64,000 bases of DNA, from assembly GCF_000527035.1 (NCBI RefSeq), contig NZ_AZUK01000001.1:2120001-2184000 (forward strand), in the 5' to 3' direction. The stretch is from Tolumonas lignilytica. GTDB lineage: Bacteria; Pseudomonadota; Gammaproteobacteria; Enterobacterales; Aeromonadaceae. A program made the position numbers and the translations under genes. The notes under the pieces are model-generated. The model saw only the letters and a program-made list of their open reading frames with translations. It was not told the origin of the DNA and searched no databases. Within the stretch, counting starts at the first letter, position 1, and each line of letters begins with the position of its first letter. Below are positions 19,566 to 30,544 of this stretch, piece by piece.

Positions 19566-20159
19566 CTAAAAACTGATTTTGGGTGCCTGACGGTATTCCT
19601 GCGGATTTTCTATTTCGAGCAGCGACGCATCGGTGGTATGCCCGAAACGCTGCGCGATGATGTTGTTAGGGAATTGATTCCGGTAAATATTGTAGCTAGT
19701 GACACCATCGTTAAACCCTTGACGCGCAAAAGCGACCCGATTTTCGGTGGCCGTCAGTTCTTCGGAGAGTTGCAACAAGGTGTCATTGGCTTTCAGCTCG
19801 GGATAGGCTTCGATCTGGATGTTGAATGCCTGTAATGCCTGATGTAATTGTTGTTCTGCATCTGCCAACTGACTCATCGCGGCGGGATTCCCCGGATTGA
19901 TTGTGGCGGCTTTCAATCCGGCTAAAGCTGCATTACGCGCTTCGGTAACGGCAATGAGGGTTTTATTTTCATGTTGCAGATACCCTTTGGCGATTTCAAC
20001 CAGATTGGGGATCAGATCGTAACGGCGTTTGAGTTGTACCTCGATTTGTGCAAAGGCATTCTGATAGCGACCTTTCAACACAACCAGTTGATTATAAATA
20101 GAGACGAACCAGAAGACAGCAAACAACAGTATTGCCAGAACGATGAGTAATCCAAGCAT
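19566..20159 (-). CDS. lemA: LemA family protein
   Basis: A 197-residue protein with one N-terminal membrane helix (about 3-22) followed by a helical LemA domain; the NLVEIAKGYLQHE and EARNAA segments are typical. LemA proteins are membrane-anchored helical bundles without an agreed function, but they often precede HtpX/M48 peptidases. That is so here, with a 13-base gap and same strand. A scaffold or substrate-presenting role for the peptidase is plausible. Confidence 0.92.
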   Translation of the reverse strand: MLGLLIVLAILLFAVFWFVSIYNQLVVLKGRYQNAFAQIEVQLKRRYDLIPNLVEIAKGYLQHENKTLIAVTEARNAALAGLKAATINPGNPAAMSQLADAEQQLHQALQAFNIQIEAYPELKANDTLLQLSEELTATENRVAFARQGFNDGVTSYNIYRNQFPNNIIAQRFGHTTDASLLEIENPQEYRQAPKISF

Positions 20160-20334
20160 GATCGACTTCCCTGTATGAATAATTCATGCACAGAGTGTAG
20201 TGTAATGATAGGGCGGGAGTCGTGTCTTTTAGTCAGGAACGATATCTGAATTCACAAAAGAAAGGGCCCGGGAGGCTCAGATGAGTTGGTTACACTGGTC
20301 AGGGGTAATATAAGTCTGACCTCCCGGATCACAG

Positions 20335-20362
20335 ATAAAAAAGGGGAAGTTTGCTTCCCCTT
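20335..20362 (-). terminator. intrinsic terminator of the Asr-like gene
   Basis: Read leftward, AAGGGGAAG-CAAA-CTTCCCCTT forms a nine-base-pair stem followed by a run of Us, 34 bases past the stop at 20396. The rest of 20160-20395 shows no gene. Confidence 0.9.
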
Positions 20363-20395
20363 CGTCTAATGACCTGCACTGCAGGTCATCTTCAA

Positions 20396-20665
20396 TTATT
20401 GAGCTGGAGTAGCTGCTGGTTTGACTTCAGCTGGTTTAACTACTTTTTTCTTGGCAGCGGCTTTGTGCATTTTTTTCTTAGCAACGGTTTTGTGAACTTT
20501 AGTTGCTTTTTTGTGGATTGCTTTTTTCATTGGCGCTTTAGCAGGGGCTGGTGCAGCTGCTTCAGTGGTTGCTGCAGCAGAAACAGGTGCAGTGTCAGCT
20601 GCAGCGGCAGCAAAAGAGGCCAGACCAATAACACCAGCAACAGCAACAGCGATCAGTTTTTTCAT
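20396..20665 (-). CDS. Asr-like small basic exported protein
   Basis: An 89-residue Ala/Lys/Pro-rich protein with a signal peptide (MKKLIAVAVAGVIGLASFAAAA). The mature part is made of short Lys-Lys and Lys-His clusters separated by Ala/Pro. It resembles E. coli Asr, an acid-induced basic periplasmic protein, in composition and layout rather than by a firm motif match. Low-complexity basic proteins arise repeatedly, so homology is uncertain. It is monocistronic with its own terminator. Confidence 0.65.
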   Translation of the reverse strand: MKKLIAVAVAGVIGLASFAAAAADTAPVSAAATTEAAAPAPAKAPMKKAIHKKATKVHKTVAKKKMHKAAAKKKVVKPAEVKPAATPAQ

Positions 20666-20792
20666 ATCAGTTACTCCAGTATGCGGAAATTAGGTTATGG
20701 CTTGTTTCGTTTAGCCATGAACAAATAGTAATACCTCGCTTTAAACTCTTCCGTGTGTAATTGGTATCTGCGTGTAACTGTTTGTACAAGGG

Positions 20793-20816
20793 ATAGACAG
20801 GCGATTGCCTGTCTAT
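20793..20816. terminator. hairpin downstream of uvrD
   Basis: ATAGACAGGC-GATT-GCCTGTCTAT forms a perfect 10-base-pair stem starting 12 bases past the uvrD stop. No U-tract follows on the minus strand, so it may be a processing site or a weak terminator. Confidence 0.5.
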
Positions 20817-20827
20817 TGATAAAGGAA

Positions 20828-23017
20828 TCAGATCGCCTCTAAACGGGCGTAAGCAACCACCAGCCATTTACTGCCGGCATTGGCGAAGTTGACTTGTACC
20901 CGGCTTTGCGCACCCACGCCTTCATAGTTCAGCACAACCCCTTCGCCAAAGGTCGGGTGCATCACACGTTGACCCAGTTTAAATCCGGTGCTGGCAAAAC
21001 TGTCTTGCAGTCGTTCCTGACTGAAACGGCTTTGAGACGGCGAGTTGTTGCTCCAGCTGACATTAGTTCGTAAGCGGATCTCTTCCAGACAGTCACTGGG
21101 TAATTCTTTCAGAAAACGACTGGGGCGGTTGAAACTTTCTTTACCATATAAGCGGCGACTTTCTGCATGCGTCAGATAAAGTTTCTGCATGGCGCGGGTC
21201 ATGCCGACATAACACAGCCGACGCTCTTCTTCCAGGCGGCCGCTTTCTTCTGAGCTTTGCTGGCTGGGGAACATGCCTTCTTCGACACCCACAATAAACA
21301 CCAACGGGAATTCCAGCCCTTTTGCACTGTGCAATGTCATCAGCTGTACGGCTTCGTCAAATTCGTCAGCCTGTTGATCACCGGATTCCAGCGTGGCGTG
21401 TGCCAGAAATGCGGTGAGTGGCGTCATGTCCAGATATTCGTCGGCAGGACGGAATAAGCGGGTTGCATTAACTAGCTCTTCCAAGTTCTCGATGCGGGAC
21501 TGTCCTTTTTCCCCTTTTTCATTCTCATAATGCGTCCACAGGCCCGACTGGCGGATCACCCGGTCGACCTGGACATGCAGCGGTAAATCGGTGGTGTCAT
21601 TTTCCAGCTGATTGATCAACGCCAGAAAATGTCGTACCGCGGTGGCTGCCCGGCCAGCGAGGACACCCTGTTCACACAATTGCCAGGCGGCTTGCCATAA
21701 ATTGACACCCCGATCCCGTGCTGCCTCGCGAATGAGACCGAGTGTGCGATCACCAATGCCTCGGGTCGGTGTATTGACGACACGTTCAAACGACGCATCG
21801 TCGCCATGATTGGTCACCAGACGCAGGTAGGCGAGGGCATCTTTGATTTCCTGTCGCTCGAAAAAACGTAAACCGCCGTAGATACGATAGGGCAGTTGTT
21901 CCTGCATTAAGGCTTCTTCCAGAATGCGGGATTGCGCGTTATTACGATACAGAATGGCGGCATCCAGCAAACTGTTGCCTTGATCCCGCCAGGCTTTCAG
22001 GCGACTGACCACGAAGCGGGCTTCGTCGATCTCGTTAAAGGCGGCGTAGACTGAAATGGCTTCACCGGCGACCCCATCGGTCCAGAGCTCTTTACCAAGA
22101 CGTGCAGAGTTATTGGCAATGAGCTGATTTGCTGCTTTCAGGATGGTACTGGTGGAACGGTAATTTTGTTCCAGCCGAATGGTTTGTACTGCGTCGAAAT
22201 CTTGCATGAAGCGCTGGATATTTTCGACGCGCGCACCACGCCAGCCATAAATCGACTGGTCATCATCGCCCACGATCATGACTTTGCTGCTGTCACCGGC
22301 CAGCATGCGGATCCAAGCATATTGGATGCCGTTGGTATCCTGAAACTCATCGACCAGAATATGACGGAACCGTTGCTGGTAGTGTTCCAGCAGATGTGGT
22401 TTGTGCAGCCACAACTCATGGGCGCGCAATAACAATTCGGCAAAATCAACCAGGCCGGCGCGATCACAAGTTTCCTGATAGGTGGCATAAATTTTCTGAT
22501 AAGTCCGTCCGACCGGATCATAAACATCAATATGCTGTGGACGGAGCCCTTCGTCTTTTTTGCCATTGATATAACCGGCGACGGCGCGTGGTACCCACTG
22601 TTTTTCATCCAGATTCAGGTTGCGCAGAATCCGTTTCAATAAACGTAATTGATCGTCGCTGTCGATGATTTGAAAATCTTCGGGCAGATTGGCATCCAGC
22701 GGATGTGCGCGCAACAAACGATGCGCCAATCCATGAAATGTGCCGATCCACATGCCGCCACGGCCAAAACCGAGGCTATTGCCCAGCAGCCGTTCGATAC
22801 GGCCCCGCATTTCTGCTGCCGCCTTGTTGGTAAATGTCACCGCCAGAATACTGTGTGGCGAGGCTTGCTCTATTTGCAGCAGCCAGGCAATACGATGAAC
22901 CAATACCCGCGTCTTGCCGCTGCCGGCTCCTGCCAATACCAGCATGTTTTGCAGGGGGGCGGCGACAACATCGCGTTGTTTATCGTTCAGACCATCCAGC
23001 AGGTGAGAAATATCCAT
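20828..23017 (-). CDS. uvrD: DNA helicase II UvrD
   Basis: A 729-residue superfamily 1A 3'-5' helicase acting in nucleotide excision repair and methyl-directed mismatch repair. Motif I (AGAGSGKT), motif II (VDEFQDTN), DDDQSIYGWRGA, EQNYRST, TLHSAKGLEFP and VGMTRAMQKL are all present. The product follows E. coli UvrD closely along its length, including the C-terminal FGEGVVLNYEG segment of the RNA-polymerase-interacting domain, and is not Rep. I prefer the ATG at 23017 with GGAG five bases upstream over the GTG three bases earlier. It appears monocistronic. Confidence 0.96.
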   Translation of the reverse strand: MDISHLLDGLNDKQRDVVAAPLQNMLVLAGAGSGKTRVLVHRIAWLLQIEQASPHSILAVTFTNKAAAEMRGRIERLLGNSLGFGRGGMWIGTFHGLAHRLLRAHPLDANLPEDFQIIDSDDQLRLLKRILRNLNLDEKQWVPRAVAGYINGKKDEGLRPQHIDVYDPVGRTYQKIYATYQETCDRAGLVDFAELLLRAHELWLHKPHLLEHYQQRFRHILVDEFQDTNGIQYAWIRMLAGDSSKVMIVGDDDQSIYGWRGARVENIQRFMQDFDAVQTIRLEQNYRSTSTILKAANQLIANNSARLGKELWTDGVAGEAISVYAAFNEIDEARFVVSRLKAWRDQGNSLLDAAILYRNNAQSRILEEALMQEQLPYRIYGGLRFFERQEIKDALAYLRLVTNHGDDASFERVVNTPTRGIGDRTLGLIREAARDRGVNLWQAAWQLCEQGVLAGRAATAVRHFLALINQLENDTTDLPLHVQVDRVIRQSGLWTHYENEKGEKGQSRIENLEELVNATRLFRPADEYLDMTPLTAFLAHATLESGDQQADEFDEAVQLMTLHSAKGLEFPLVFIVGVEEGMFPSQQSSEESGRLEEERRLCYVGMTRAMQKLYLTHAESRRLYGKESFNRPSRFLKELPSDCLEEIRLRTNVSWSNNSPSQSRFSQERLQDSFASTGFKLGQRVMHPTFGEGVVLNYEGVGAQSRVQVNFANAGSKWLVVAYARLEAI

Positions 23018-23112
23018 CACGGCTCCAGAAATTGAGTCTCACCCCGGCAAGCAAGGGTGGGTTTTTATACAGTAATTAGATTATACCTGTTGTTGTAGGC
23101 AGACCCAACCAA

Positions 23113-23137
23113 CAAAAAAGCCGGGAAATTCCCGGCT
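23113..23137 (-). terminator. intrinsic terminator of kup
   Basis: On the minus strand an AGCCGGGAA stem and its complement close over a minimal loop and are followed by six Us. It lies 20 bases past the kup stop. Confidence 0.88.
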
Positions 23138-23156
23138 GACAATCGTTCAGGTATCG

Positions 23157-25025
23157 TTACACTTCGACCTGTACACCCATTTCCACGACACGATCTGCGG
23201 GAACATGAATAAAATCATTGGTACGCAATGAGTTTTTACTGAGCCAGATAAAGAGCGCCGCCCGCATTCTGGCCAGAATCGAACGATGCGACGGGATCAA
23301 GGTTTCGCGAGACAGGAAGAATGTCGTACTGTTCAGATTAAAGGCCATGCCTTTCATGGCGCACCGGCGGAATACCTCATAAACATCCGGTGTTTCATGG
23401 AAACCATAAGTCACGGAAATCCGCCAGACGTTGGGTGACAGTGAATCAATTTGAATATGCTGATCCGGGTCGACATAGGGCACATCTTGTGTTCGGAACG
23501 TCATTAAAACGATACGCTCGTGCAAGACATGATTGTGATTCAGATTATGCAGCAATGCGTGCGGTACGCCTTGCTGAGTCCGCGAAAGATAGATCGCCGT
23601 GCCCGGAACTTTCTGGGGTACTTCTTTCTCGACCATGGCGACAAAACTTTCCAGTGGCATACTCATCCGACTCAGTTGTCGTAACAGCAGGAAGCGCTCC
23701 CATTTCCAGGTCGCCATGATGGTAAACATCAAGGTGCCGAGCATCACCGGCAACCAGCCGCCGGCAAATAGCTTGGTGACGTTGGCCAGAAAAAAGGGAA
23801 CATCGATGAGCAACAAACCAATCAAAATGACTTTGACCAGGCGCTTGGGCCAGTCCCAGTTATGGGTGGCGACCGTACAGGCCAGAATGGAGGTGATCAC
23901 CATGGTGCCTGTTACGGCAATACCGTAGGCGGCTGCCAGATTGGATGAGGCCCTGAAGGTCATGACAACGACCAATACGGCGAGATAAAGCATCCAGTTA
24001 ATAAACGGAATATAAATCTGACCTGCTTCCACTTCAGAGGTATGCAGGATGGTCATCCCTGGCAGATAGCCCAAACGCACAGCTTGGCGTGTTAACGAGA
24101 ACACGCCTGAGATCACGGCTTGAGACGCGATGACTGTGGCGATGGTGGAAAGCAAAACCATCGGGAACACCAGCCATTCCGGGGCCAGCATGAAAAATGG
24201 GTTTTCAATGGCTTTCGGATCGCTGAGCAGCAGTGCACCCTGACCAAAATAGTTTAGTAACAAACCGGGCAGGGCAATGGAAAACCAGGCGAGCTGGATC
24301 GGGAATTTACCGAAGTGTCCCATATCGGCATATAACGCTTCCACACCGGTAATGGCTAACACCACAGAACCCAAAGAAATGAAGGCGACTATTTTATGGG
24401 TAATAAAAAACTGAATAGCCCAGTGTGGGTGTATCGCGGCCAGTACCTGAGGATTTTTGAAAATACTGATGGTGCCCAGAATACCCAAAGACAAAAACCA
24501 GATCAGCATGACCGGGCCAAACATCTTCCCGACGTTACCCGTGCCGTGTCGTTGGATCAGAAACAACCCGGTCAGGACGGAAATGGCGGCCGGTAAAATA
24601 TAAGGTGTTAATGACGGTGTGGCGACGCTTAAACCTTCCAGTGCCGACAAGACGGACATGGCGGGCGTGATCACCACTTCGCCGTAAAAAAATCCGCCAC
24701 CAATTAATCCTAACACCAGCAATACCGTCGTGGTGCCGGCATAGGTATTGCGGCCCGCTAATGACATCAGGGTGAGAATACCGCCTTCGCCCCGGTTATC
24801 GGCACGCAGTACGAACGCGAGATACTTGATGGATACCACCAGCACCAATGACCAGAAGATCAGCGACAAAAACCCAAAAACCACGGGTTGTGTCGGGGGC
24901 AGCCCAATATGCGGAGAAAAGCACTCTTTGAAAGTGTAAAGCGGGCTGGTACCGATATCGCCATATACTACACCAATCGCGGCTAAGGTAATCGCAGGGA
25001 GCGATTGCTTCTGATGTGTATCCAT
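23157..25025 (-). CDS. kup: low-affinity potassium uptake protein Kup
   Basis: A 622-residue KUP/HAK/KT potassium:proton symporter, the standard length. The conserved N-terminal [19 protein letters not shown] motif, about 12 membrane helices to residue 430 and a C-terminal cytoplasmic domain are all seen. Kup is the constitutive K+ uptake route of E. coli, useful at low pH and high osmolarity. A gene for an unknown membrane protein ends 16 bases upstream, so the two may share a transcript. Confidence 0.95.
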   Translation of the reverse strand: MDTHQKQSLPAITLAAIGVVYGDIGTSPLYTFKECFSPHIGLPPTQPVVFGFLSLIFWSLVLVVSIKYLAFVLRADNRGEGGILTLMSLAGRNTYAGTTTVLLVLGLIGGGFFYGEVVITPAMSVLSALEGLSVATPSLTPYILPAAISVLTGLFLIQRHGTGNVGKMFGPVMLIWFLSLGILGTISIFKNPQVLAAIHPHWAIQFFITHKIVAFISLGSVVLAITGVEALYADMGHFGKFPIQLAWFSIALPGLLLNYFGQGALLLSDPKAIENPFFMLAPEWLVFPMVLLSTIATVIASQAVISGVFSLTRQAVRLGYLPGMTILHTSEVEAGQIYIPFINWMLYLAVLVVVMTFRASSNLAAAYGIAVTGTMVITSILACTVATHNWDWPKRLVKVILIGLLLIDVPFFLANVTKLFAGGWLPVMLGTLMFTIMATWKWERFLLLRQLSRMSMPLESFVAMVEKEVPQKVPGTAIYLSRTQQGVPHALLHNLNHNHVLHERIVLMTFRTQDVPYVDPDQHIQIDSLSPNVWRISVTYGFHETPDVYEVFRRCAMKGMAFNLNSTTFFLSRETLIPSHRSILARMRAALFIWLSKNSLRTNDFIHVPADRVVEMGVQVEV

Positions 25026-25041
25026 GCGTTACCGGCAGTCC

Positions 25042-25734
25042 TTAACGTTCAATGCGATCAAAATGAATCACAGGTTCCGGATCCTGTTTCGGAGGGGCTG
25101 GTTCAGGCTGTTGATGCTCCAGATTTTCCAGATAATCGTGTACGCGGAATCGTTTGTTATGTGCTGGTGACACGGGTTCTGGCGGTGCAGGCGCGGGCTC
25201 TTCGGTATAGCCAGAAAGATCTTCCCGATCCCGATTCAGGCGCGGTTTATTGCGCGATGTCGGTTTCGCTGCTTTGTTGCCGGAAGCTCGACGGGACGTC
25301 TCTCTCTCTGTTGTTTTCGCTGGCGACTTTTTGCGATTGTTTGTTTGGGGAGATCCCAAAAAAGAGTGCAGCAGCCAACGTAATGACAAGGTACTGATCA
25401 CAATGATGAGCACGGCAAGCGCAGCATACATTCTGCTGCTGCCCGTGGTTGCGGATGCAATCAGGGGTTGCCAGTCAGGTTGGGAGGCTAAATCCTGATC
25501 TAATAAATTAGGGAATAACATGCGCCAGATGAAGAGCACATCGGCCATCAGGGTGATCAACACGCCGGTCTTAAACAAACCGGGGACTAATAACAAGAAT
25601 ACACCGGCGACAAATAACATGACGCCGCCACCAATAAACATGGTATCGACAAATTCATTGACGGGAACAGCATGCGCCAGTGAAGGCATTAGTAATAATC
25701 CGCAACTGAATAGGATTTTTCTGATTTTGTTCAT
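25042..25734 (-). CDS. unknown membrane protein upstream of kup
   Basis: A 230-residue protein I do not recognise. It has a signal-peptide-like start (to about residue 22, SLAHA), hydrophobic segments near 33-70 and 100-120, then a long hydrophilic tail. The tail is first Lys/Arg-rich (about 125-165) and then Pro/Glu-rich with repeated PAPP-type runs. The start and layout suggest an inner-membrane protein with a charged cytoplasmic tail. It is the first gene of a possible two-gene unit with kup, 16 bases apart; whether it acts in K+ transport is unknown. Confidence 0.7.
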   Translation of the reverse strand: MNKIRKILFSCGLLLMPSLAHAVPVNEFVDTMFIGGGVMLFVAGVFLLLVPGLFKTGVLITLMADVLFIWRMLFPNLLDQDLASQPDWQPLIASATTGSSRMYAALAVLIIVISTLSLRWLLHSFLGSPQTNNRKKSPAKTTERETSRRASGNKAAKPTSRNKPRLNRDREDLSGYTEEPAPAPPEPVSPAHNKRFRVHDYLENLEHQQPEPAPPKQDPEPVIHFDRIER

Positions 25735-25862
25735 ACAACCATAACTGACTTATCTAGGGGGGTTGTTAATCATCGCAATATTAGCATAGTTATAGTGTTA
25801 AAGTGCACATTGGTGGAAAAACCACCAGGGCATAAGTGCGTCGCGCGTTTATAACTAGATAG

Positions 25863-25893
25863 AAAAAAGGCTTTATATCAAAGATATAAAGCC
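25863..25893 (-). terminator. intrinsic terminator of the RND efflux operon
   Basis: On the minus strand GGCTTTATATC-TTT-GATATAAAGCC (11-base-pair stem) is followed by six Us. It lies about 110 bases past the stop of the outer-membrane factor gene; the 25735-26002 interval holds no other feature I can support. Confidence 0.88.
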
Positions 25894-26002
25894 GGTGCGG
25901 CAACATGCCGAAAAGACCAAAATGGCCTTTGATCAGGCCAGAACCATCCATAAACCGGTATCGATTGTGTTTGGTTCCCTCATTTTGGTTGATGACGATT
26001 CA

Positions 26003-27388
26003 TTACATTTTGGACTGCCAGCCACCACCCAGTGCTTTGAACAGACCGACTCGGTTACTGAGCAGCGCAAGGCGGGTACTGACTAATCCTTGCTCGGCCG
26101 AGAACAATGAACGCTGGGCATCGAGCAGGGTCAGATAACTATCAACCCCCTTCTCATACCGACTCTGTGCGAGTTGGTAATAGGTTTTGTTGGCATCGAC
26201 CAGTGCTTGCTGCGCCTGCAATTGTTCACGGTAACCATCTTGTGCCACTAAACCATCTGAAACTTCTTTAAAGGCGGTTTGAATGGCTTTTTCATAGGTG
26301 GCGACTTCAATTTGTTTCGCCACTTTGGCTGCATCTAACTGTGCTGATCGGCTGCCAAAATCAAAGATGGGTAAACTGATGTTAGGCTGGAATGCCCATG
26401 TTCCCGAATTACCGTTAAACAAACTGCTCAGCGAAGAGCTCATGCTACCTGCTGATGCGGTCAGGCTGAGAGTTGGGAAGAAGGCAGCCCGGGCAGCACC
26501 AATATTGGCGTTAGACGCTTTGAGGGCATGTTCTGCGGCCAAAATATCGGGACGGCGGGTCAGCAACGTTGACGGAATCCCTGCTCCCAGCGGCGTTAAC
26601 AGCATCAGGTCTTGATCTGGCAAACCCGTTGATAAGCCGGATGGGATATTGGTGCCCAGCAACAGTTGTAATGCATTCCGGTCTATGGCCACCTGTCGAC
26701 GATATTGCGCCAGATTGGCCCGGACACTCTCGAGGTTACTGCGTGATTGACTGAGCTCCAATGATGAGGAAATACCGGCCTGATAACGTTGATCGGTCAG
26801 TTGGTAGCTTTGTTCATAACTTTTGGCTGTTTCACCGGCCAAGCGGAATAAATCCTGATCGGCCAGTAAAGTCAGATAAGCGGAGGCCACATTGGCTATG
26901 ATTGTCAACTGGGTACTGCGTTGCGTTTCTTCTTGCGCCAGATAGGTTTCCAGCGCTTTATCTTTCAGACTCTTGACCCGACCGAAGAGATCCAGTTCAT
27001 AAGCACTGATACCGACAGTGGCCGAGTCAGTGCTGCTGATTTTGGGGGCTGCACCTGAATAGGCGGTCGGAATTCGTTGTCTTGACTGATAGCCGTCCGC
27101 AGTCAGCGTGGGGAACTCTGCTGCGCGTTGAATTTGATACTGAGCCCGGTAGGCTTCAACATTCAGCACGGCAATCCGTTGATCACGATTATTTTTCAGT
27201 GCCAGATCGATTAACTGTTGCAGTGCAGGATCGGTAAAGACATCTTTCCAGCCGGTTTCTTTCGCAATCTCGTTGGTATTTACGACGTAATTGGCAGGAA
27301 TCGGTGCCGCCGGACGTTGATAGTCCGGCGCCATAGAACAACCTGCTAATAATAAGGGAACGATGAACGCAAGAGGGCGTTTAATCAT
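26003..27388 (-). CDS. RND efflux outer-membrane factor (OprM/NodT family lipoprotein)
   Basis: A 461-residue outer-membrane channel lipoprotein with a lipobox (LLAGC, Cys16) and two outer-membrane-efflux repeats. The family segments [44 protein letters not shown] and YRAQYQ are visible. It would form the trimeric TolC-like exit duct for the pump encoded just upstream. Its start overlaps the stop of the pump gene by eight bases. It is third in the leftward adaptor-pump-channel operon. Confidence 0.92.
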   Translation of the reverse strand: MIKRPLAFIVPLLLAGCSMAPDYQRPAAPIPANYVVNTNEIAKETGWKDVFTDPALQQLIDLALKNNRDQRIAVLNVEAYRAQYQIQRAAEFPTLTADGYQSRQRIPTAYSGAAPKISSTDSATVGISAYELDLFGRVKSLKDKALETYLAQEETQRSTQLTIIANVASAYLTLLADQDLFRLAGETAKSYEQSYQLTDQRYQAGISSSLELSQSRSNLESVRANLAQYRRQVAIDRNALQLLLGTNIPSGLSTGLPDQDLMLLTPLGAGIPSTLLTRRPDILAAEHALKASNANIGAARAAFFPTLSLTASAGSMSSSLSSLFNGNSGTWAFQPNISLPIFDFGSRSAQLDAAKVAKQIEVATYEKAIQTAFKEVSDGLVAQDGYREQLQAQQALVDANKTYYQLAQSRYEKGVDSYLTLLDAQRSLFSAEQGLVSTRLALLSNRVGLFKALGGGWQSKM

Positions 27389-30300
27389 GGTTGTTCTCCG
27401 CAGTTGTCAATGTTGTTAGGTTTTTTCGATATTTACTGAAATATTTCATGACCAGCACAAAGAAGCTGGGAACATAGAAAATGGCCAATAAGGTTGCGGC
27501 AATCATCCCCCCGGTGACACCGGTACCGATGGCATGACGACCATTGGCCCCTGCGCCCGTACTGATCACCAGCGGTAATACGCCAAGTAAGAATGCCATG
27601 GATGTCATCAGAATGGGGCGCAATCGAATTCGAGCAGCTTCGATCACCGCCTGCTTTAACCCCATTCCCTTATCGAACAGTTCTTTAGCGAATTCTACGA
27701 TAAGGATAGCATTTTTCGCCGATAGACCAATGGTCGTCAGGAGCCCGACCTGGAAGAAAATGTCATTCGATAGCGTGCGCAACGTGGCGGCAGTCAGTGC
27801 ACCGAACACCCCGAGCGGCACAATCAGCATGACCGAGAACGGTATTGACCAGCTCTCATAAAGTGCAGCCAGACATAGGAATACGACCAGCAAGGAAATG
27901 GCATACAACGCGGGAGCCTGACTGCCGGAAACCTGTTCTTGATAGGAAAGTCCGGTCCATTCATAGCCAATACCGGGTGGAAGCTGGGCAATCAGTTTGG
28001 ATATTTCAGCCATGGCCTGACCACTGCTGTAACCGGCTTTCGGTTCACCCACAATTTCAACCGCAGAAGAACCGTTATAGCGTTGCAAATTGGGCGAGCC
28101 AAAGCTCCAACTTCCTTTAGCAAAGGCTGAGAACGGAACCATCTTGCTGGAGGAGTTGCGAACATACCAAAGGTTGAGGTGTTCGGGTTGCATACGGAAA
28201 GGCGCATCCGCCTGAACATAAACGGTTTTGACACGACCGCGGTCAATAAAGTCATCCACATATTTAGAACCCCAGGCGATAGACAGTGCATTGTTGATAT
28301 CATTGACGGTCAAACCTAACGCCATGGCTTTTTCATAGTCGATCGAGATGTTGTATTCCGGAGTGTCTTCCATACCATTCGGACGGACACGGGTCAGAAT
28401 CGGATCTTTTGCTGCCATCCCCAATAACTGGTTGCGTGCGGCAATTAATTTATCATGACCAAGACCGCCCTCATCCTTCAAGAATAGATCGAAGCCGGTG
28501 GCATTACCGAGTTCACGAATGGCGGGCAGGTTGAACGCAAAAATAGAGGCATCTTTCACCTGCATAAAATGCCCCATGGCACGACCTGCAATCGCGGTGG
28601 AATCAGTTCCGTCTGCAGTTCGCTGGCTCCAGTCTTTCAGTTTGACGAATGCGAGCCCCATGTTCTGTCCGCTACCGGCAAAGCTGAAACCAGCAATGGT
28701 AAAGACTGTTTGAACATTATTCTTTTCCTGGGTGGTGAAGTAATTGGACACGCCATCCAATACCTTCATGGTTCGTTCCTGTGTGGCGCCGGTAGGTAAT
28801 TGCACCATGACCATCAGTGCCCCCTGATCTTCTTCGGGCAGGAACGACGTTGGTAATTTGGTAAACATGAACGCCAGTGCCGCCAGCAGGGCCGTATAGA
28901 TGATCAGCATGCGCCCGGTATGTTGCAGTGCTTTTCCAACCCAGGTGCGATAACGGCGGGTGTTGCGCTCGAACATCCGGTTAAACCAGCCGAAGAAGCC
29001 TTTCTGGATACCATGATCCCCTTTCGGCACTGGCTTCAGCAAGGTGGCACATAACGCCGGTGTCAGGATCAGCGCCACGATCACCGACAGGGCCATGGCC
29101 GACACGATGGTGACAGAGAACTGGCGATAAATTGCGCCGGTTGAGCCACTGAAAAAGGCCATGGGCACAAACACCGCAGAAAGCACCAGTGCAATACCGA
29201 CCAGTGCTCCCGTGATTTGATCCATCGATTTTCGGGTGGCTTCAAGCGGTGACAAGCCTTCTTCTGACATCACACGTTCAACGTTTTCGACTACGACAAT
29301 CGCGTCATCCACGAGCAACCCGATCGCGAGTACCAAGCCGAACATCGTGAGCGTATTAATGCTATAGCCGAAGACAGACATGATCCCGAAGGTACCCAGC
29401 AAAACCACGGGTACTGCAATCGTTGGGATCAGGGTCGCCCGGAAGTTTTGCAGGAACAGGTACATGATGAAGAACACCAGTACAATCGCTTCAATCAGCG
29501 TATGAGCCACTTCGCTGATCGAAATTTTAACGAAAGTAGTGGAGTCATAGGGGTACATCAACTTCAAGCCAGCAGGGAAATACTTGGATAATTCATCCAT
29601 TTTGGCTTTAACAATCTTCGCAGTATCCAGCGCGTTGGCACCACTGGCGAGGCTGATCGCAATACCGGACGCCGGTTTGCCATCAAGACGCGCAACCGAT
29701 GCATAACTTTGTGCGCCTAATTCGATGCGGGCGACATCCCGCAAACGAACCTGAGAGCCATCTGCATTGACTTTAAGGAGGATATTTTTAAATTCGTCAA
29801 CGTTGGTCAAACGGCCTTGTGCTGTAATTGTTGCGTTCAGTTGCTGACCGGGTACGGCAGGTGCTGCGCCCAGCTGGCCTACAGAAAACTGGGTGTTTTG
29901 CGCATCAATGGCACTGGTGACATCTGATGGCATCAGGTTGTAACTGTTCAGTTTGTTCGGATCAAGCCAGATACGCATTGCATATTGAGAACCGAATACG
30001 CGAACTGAGCCGACCCCTTCCAGACGACTCAGCGGTTCCTTGATATTGGTGACCATATAGTCACTGATATCCGACTGGTTCATTTTCCCATCTTGCGAAA
30101 TCAGTGCGACCACCATCAGGAAGGCCGAATTTGATTTCTCAACGGTCACCCCTTGATCCTGAACGGCTTGCGGCAGAGAACTCAGCGCTTGCTGGACTTT
30201 GTTCTGAACCTGAACTTGCGCGGTATCCGGATTGGTTCCTGCCATAAAGTTCAGTGTCACGGTAACACTGCCACTGGAGTCACTCTGGGAAGACATATAC

Positions 30301-30527
30301 AGCAAGTTATCGATCCCGGTCATATTTTGCTCCAGGATCTGTGTCACGCTGTCTTCGACCGTTTTTGCCGATGCGCCAGGATAGGTTGCCTGGATCCGCA
30401 CAGAAGGCGGCGCAATGGTCGGGTATTGTTCAATGGGTAGATTCTTGATGGCTAATGCACCAGCCAGCATGATCACTATTGCTATCACCCACGCAAAAAT
30501 GGGGCGATCAATAAAAAATCGGGACAT
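27381..30527 (-). CDS. RND multidrug efflux pump (AcrB/MexB/AdeJ type)
   Basis: A 1048-residue hydrophobe/amphiphile efflux-1 proton antiporter, the typical size for AcrB. It starts with the canonical [23 protein letters not shown] and carries the paired Asp proton-relay residues in [16 protein letters not shown] (TM4) and the TM10 lysine in [17 protein letters not shown]. It should pump diverse lipophilic compounds from the inner membrane and periplasm. The adaptor gene ends 17 bases upstream of it. Substrate range cannot be read from sequence. Confidence 0.95.
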   Translation of the reverse strand: MSRFFIDRPIFAWVIAIVIMLAGALAIKNLPIEQYPTIAPPSVRIQATYPGASAKTVEDSVTQILEQNMTGIDNLLYMSSQSDSSGSVTVTLNFMAGTNPDTAQVQVQNKVQQALSSLPQAVQDQGVTVEKSNSAFLMVVALISQDGKMNQSDISDYMVTNIKEPLSRLEGVGSVRVFGSQYAMRIWLDPNKLNSYNLMPSDVTSAIDAQNTQFSVGQLGAAPAVPGQQLNATITAQGRLTNVDEFKNILLKVNADGSQVRLRDVARIELGAQSYASVARLDGKPASGIAISLASGANALDTAKIVKAKMDELSKYFPAGLKLMYPYDSTTFVKISISEVAHTLIEAIVLVFFIMYLFLQNFRATLIPTIAVPVVLLGTFGIMSVFGYSINTLTMFGLVLAIGLLVDDAIVVVENVERVMSEEGLSPLEATRKSMDQITGALVGIALVLSAVFVPMAFFSGSTGAIYRQFSVTIVSAMALSVIVALILTPALCATLLKPVPKGDHGIQKGFFGWFNRMFERNTRRYRTWVGKALQHTGRMLIIYTALLAALAFMFTKLPTSFLPEEDQGALMVMVQLPTGATQERTMKVLDGVSNYFTTQEKNNVQTVFTIAGFSFAGSGQNMGLAFVKLKDWSQRTADGTDSTAIAGRAMGHFMQVKDASIFAFNLPAIRELGNATGFDLFLKDEGGLGHDKLIAARNQLLGMAAKDPILTRVRPNGMEDTPEYNISIDYEKAMALGLTVNDINNALSIAWGSKYVDDFIDRGRVKTVYVQADAPFRMQPEHLNLWYVRNSSSKMVPFSAFAKGSWSFGSPNLQRYNGSSAVEIVGEPKAGYSSGQAMAEISKLIAQLPPGIGYEWTGLSYQEQVSGSQAPALYAISLLVVFLCLAALYESWSIPFSVMLIVPLGVFGALTAATLRTLSNDIFFQVGLLTTIGLSAKNAILIVEFAKELFDKGMGLKQAVIEAARIRLRPILMTSMAFLLGVLPLVISTGAGANGRHAIGTGVTGGMIAATLLAIFYVPSFFVLVMKYFSKYRKNLTTLTTAENNHD

Positions 30528-30544
30528 AATGACTCCGCTGGAAA

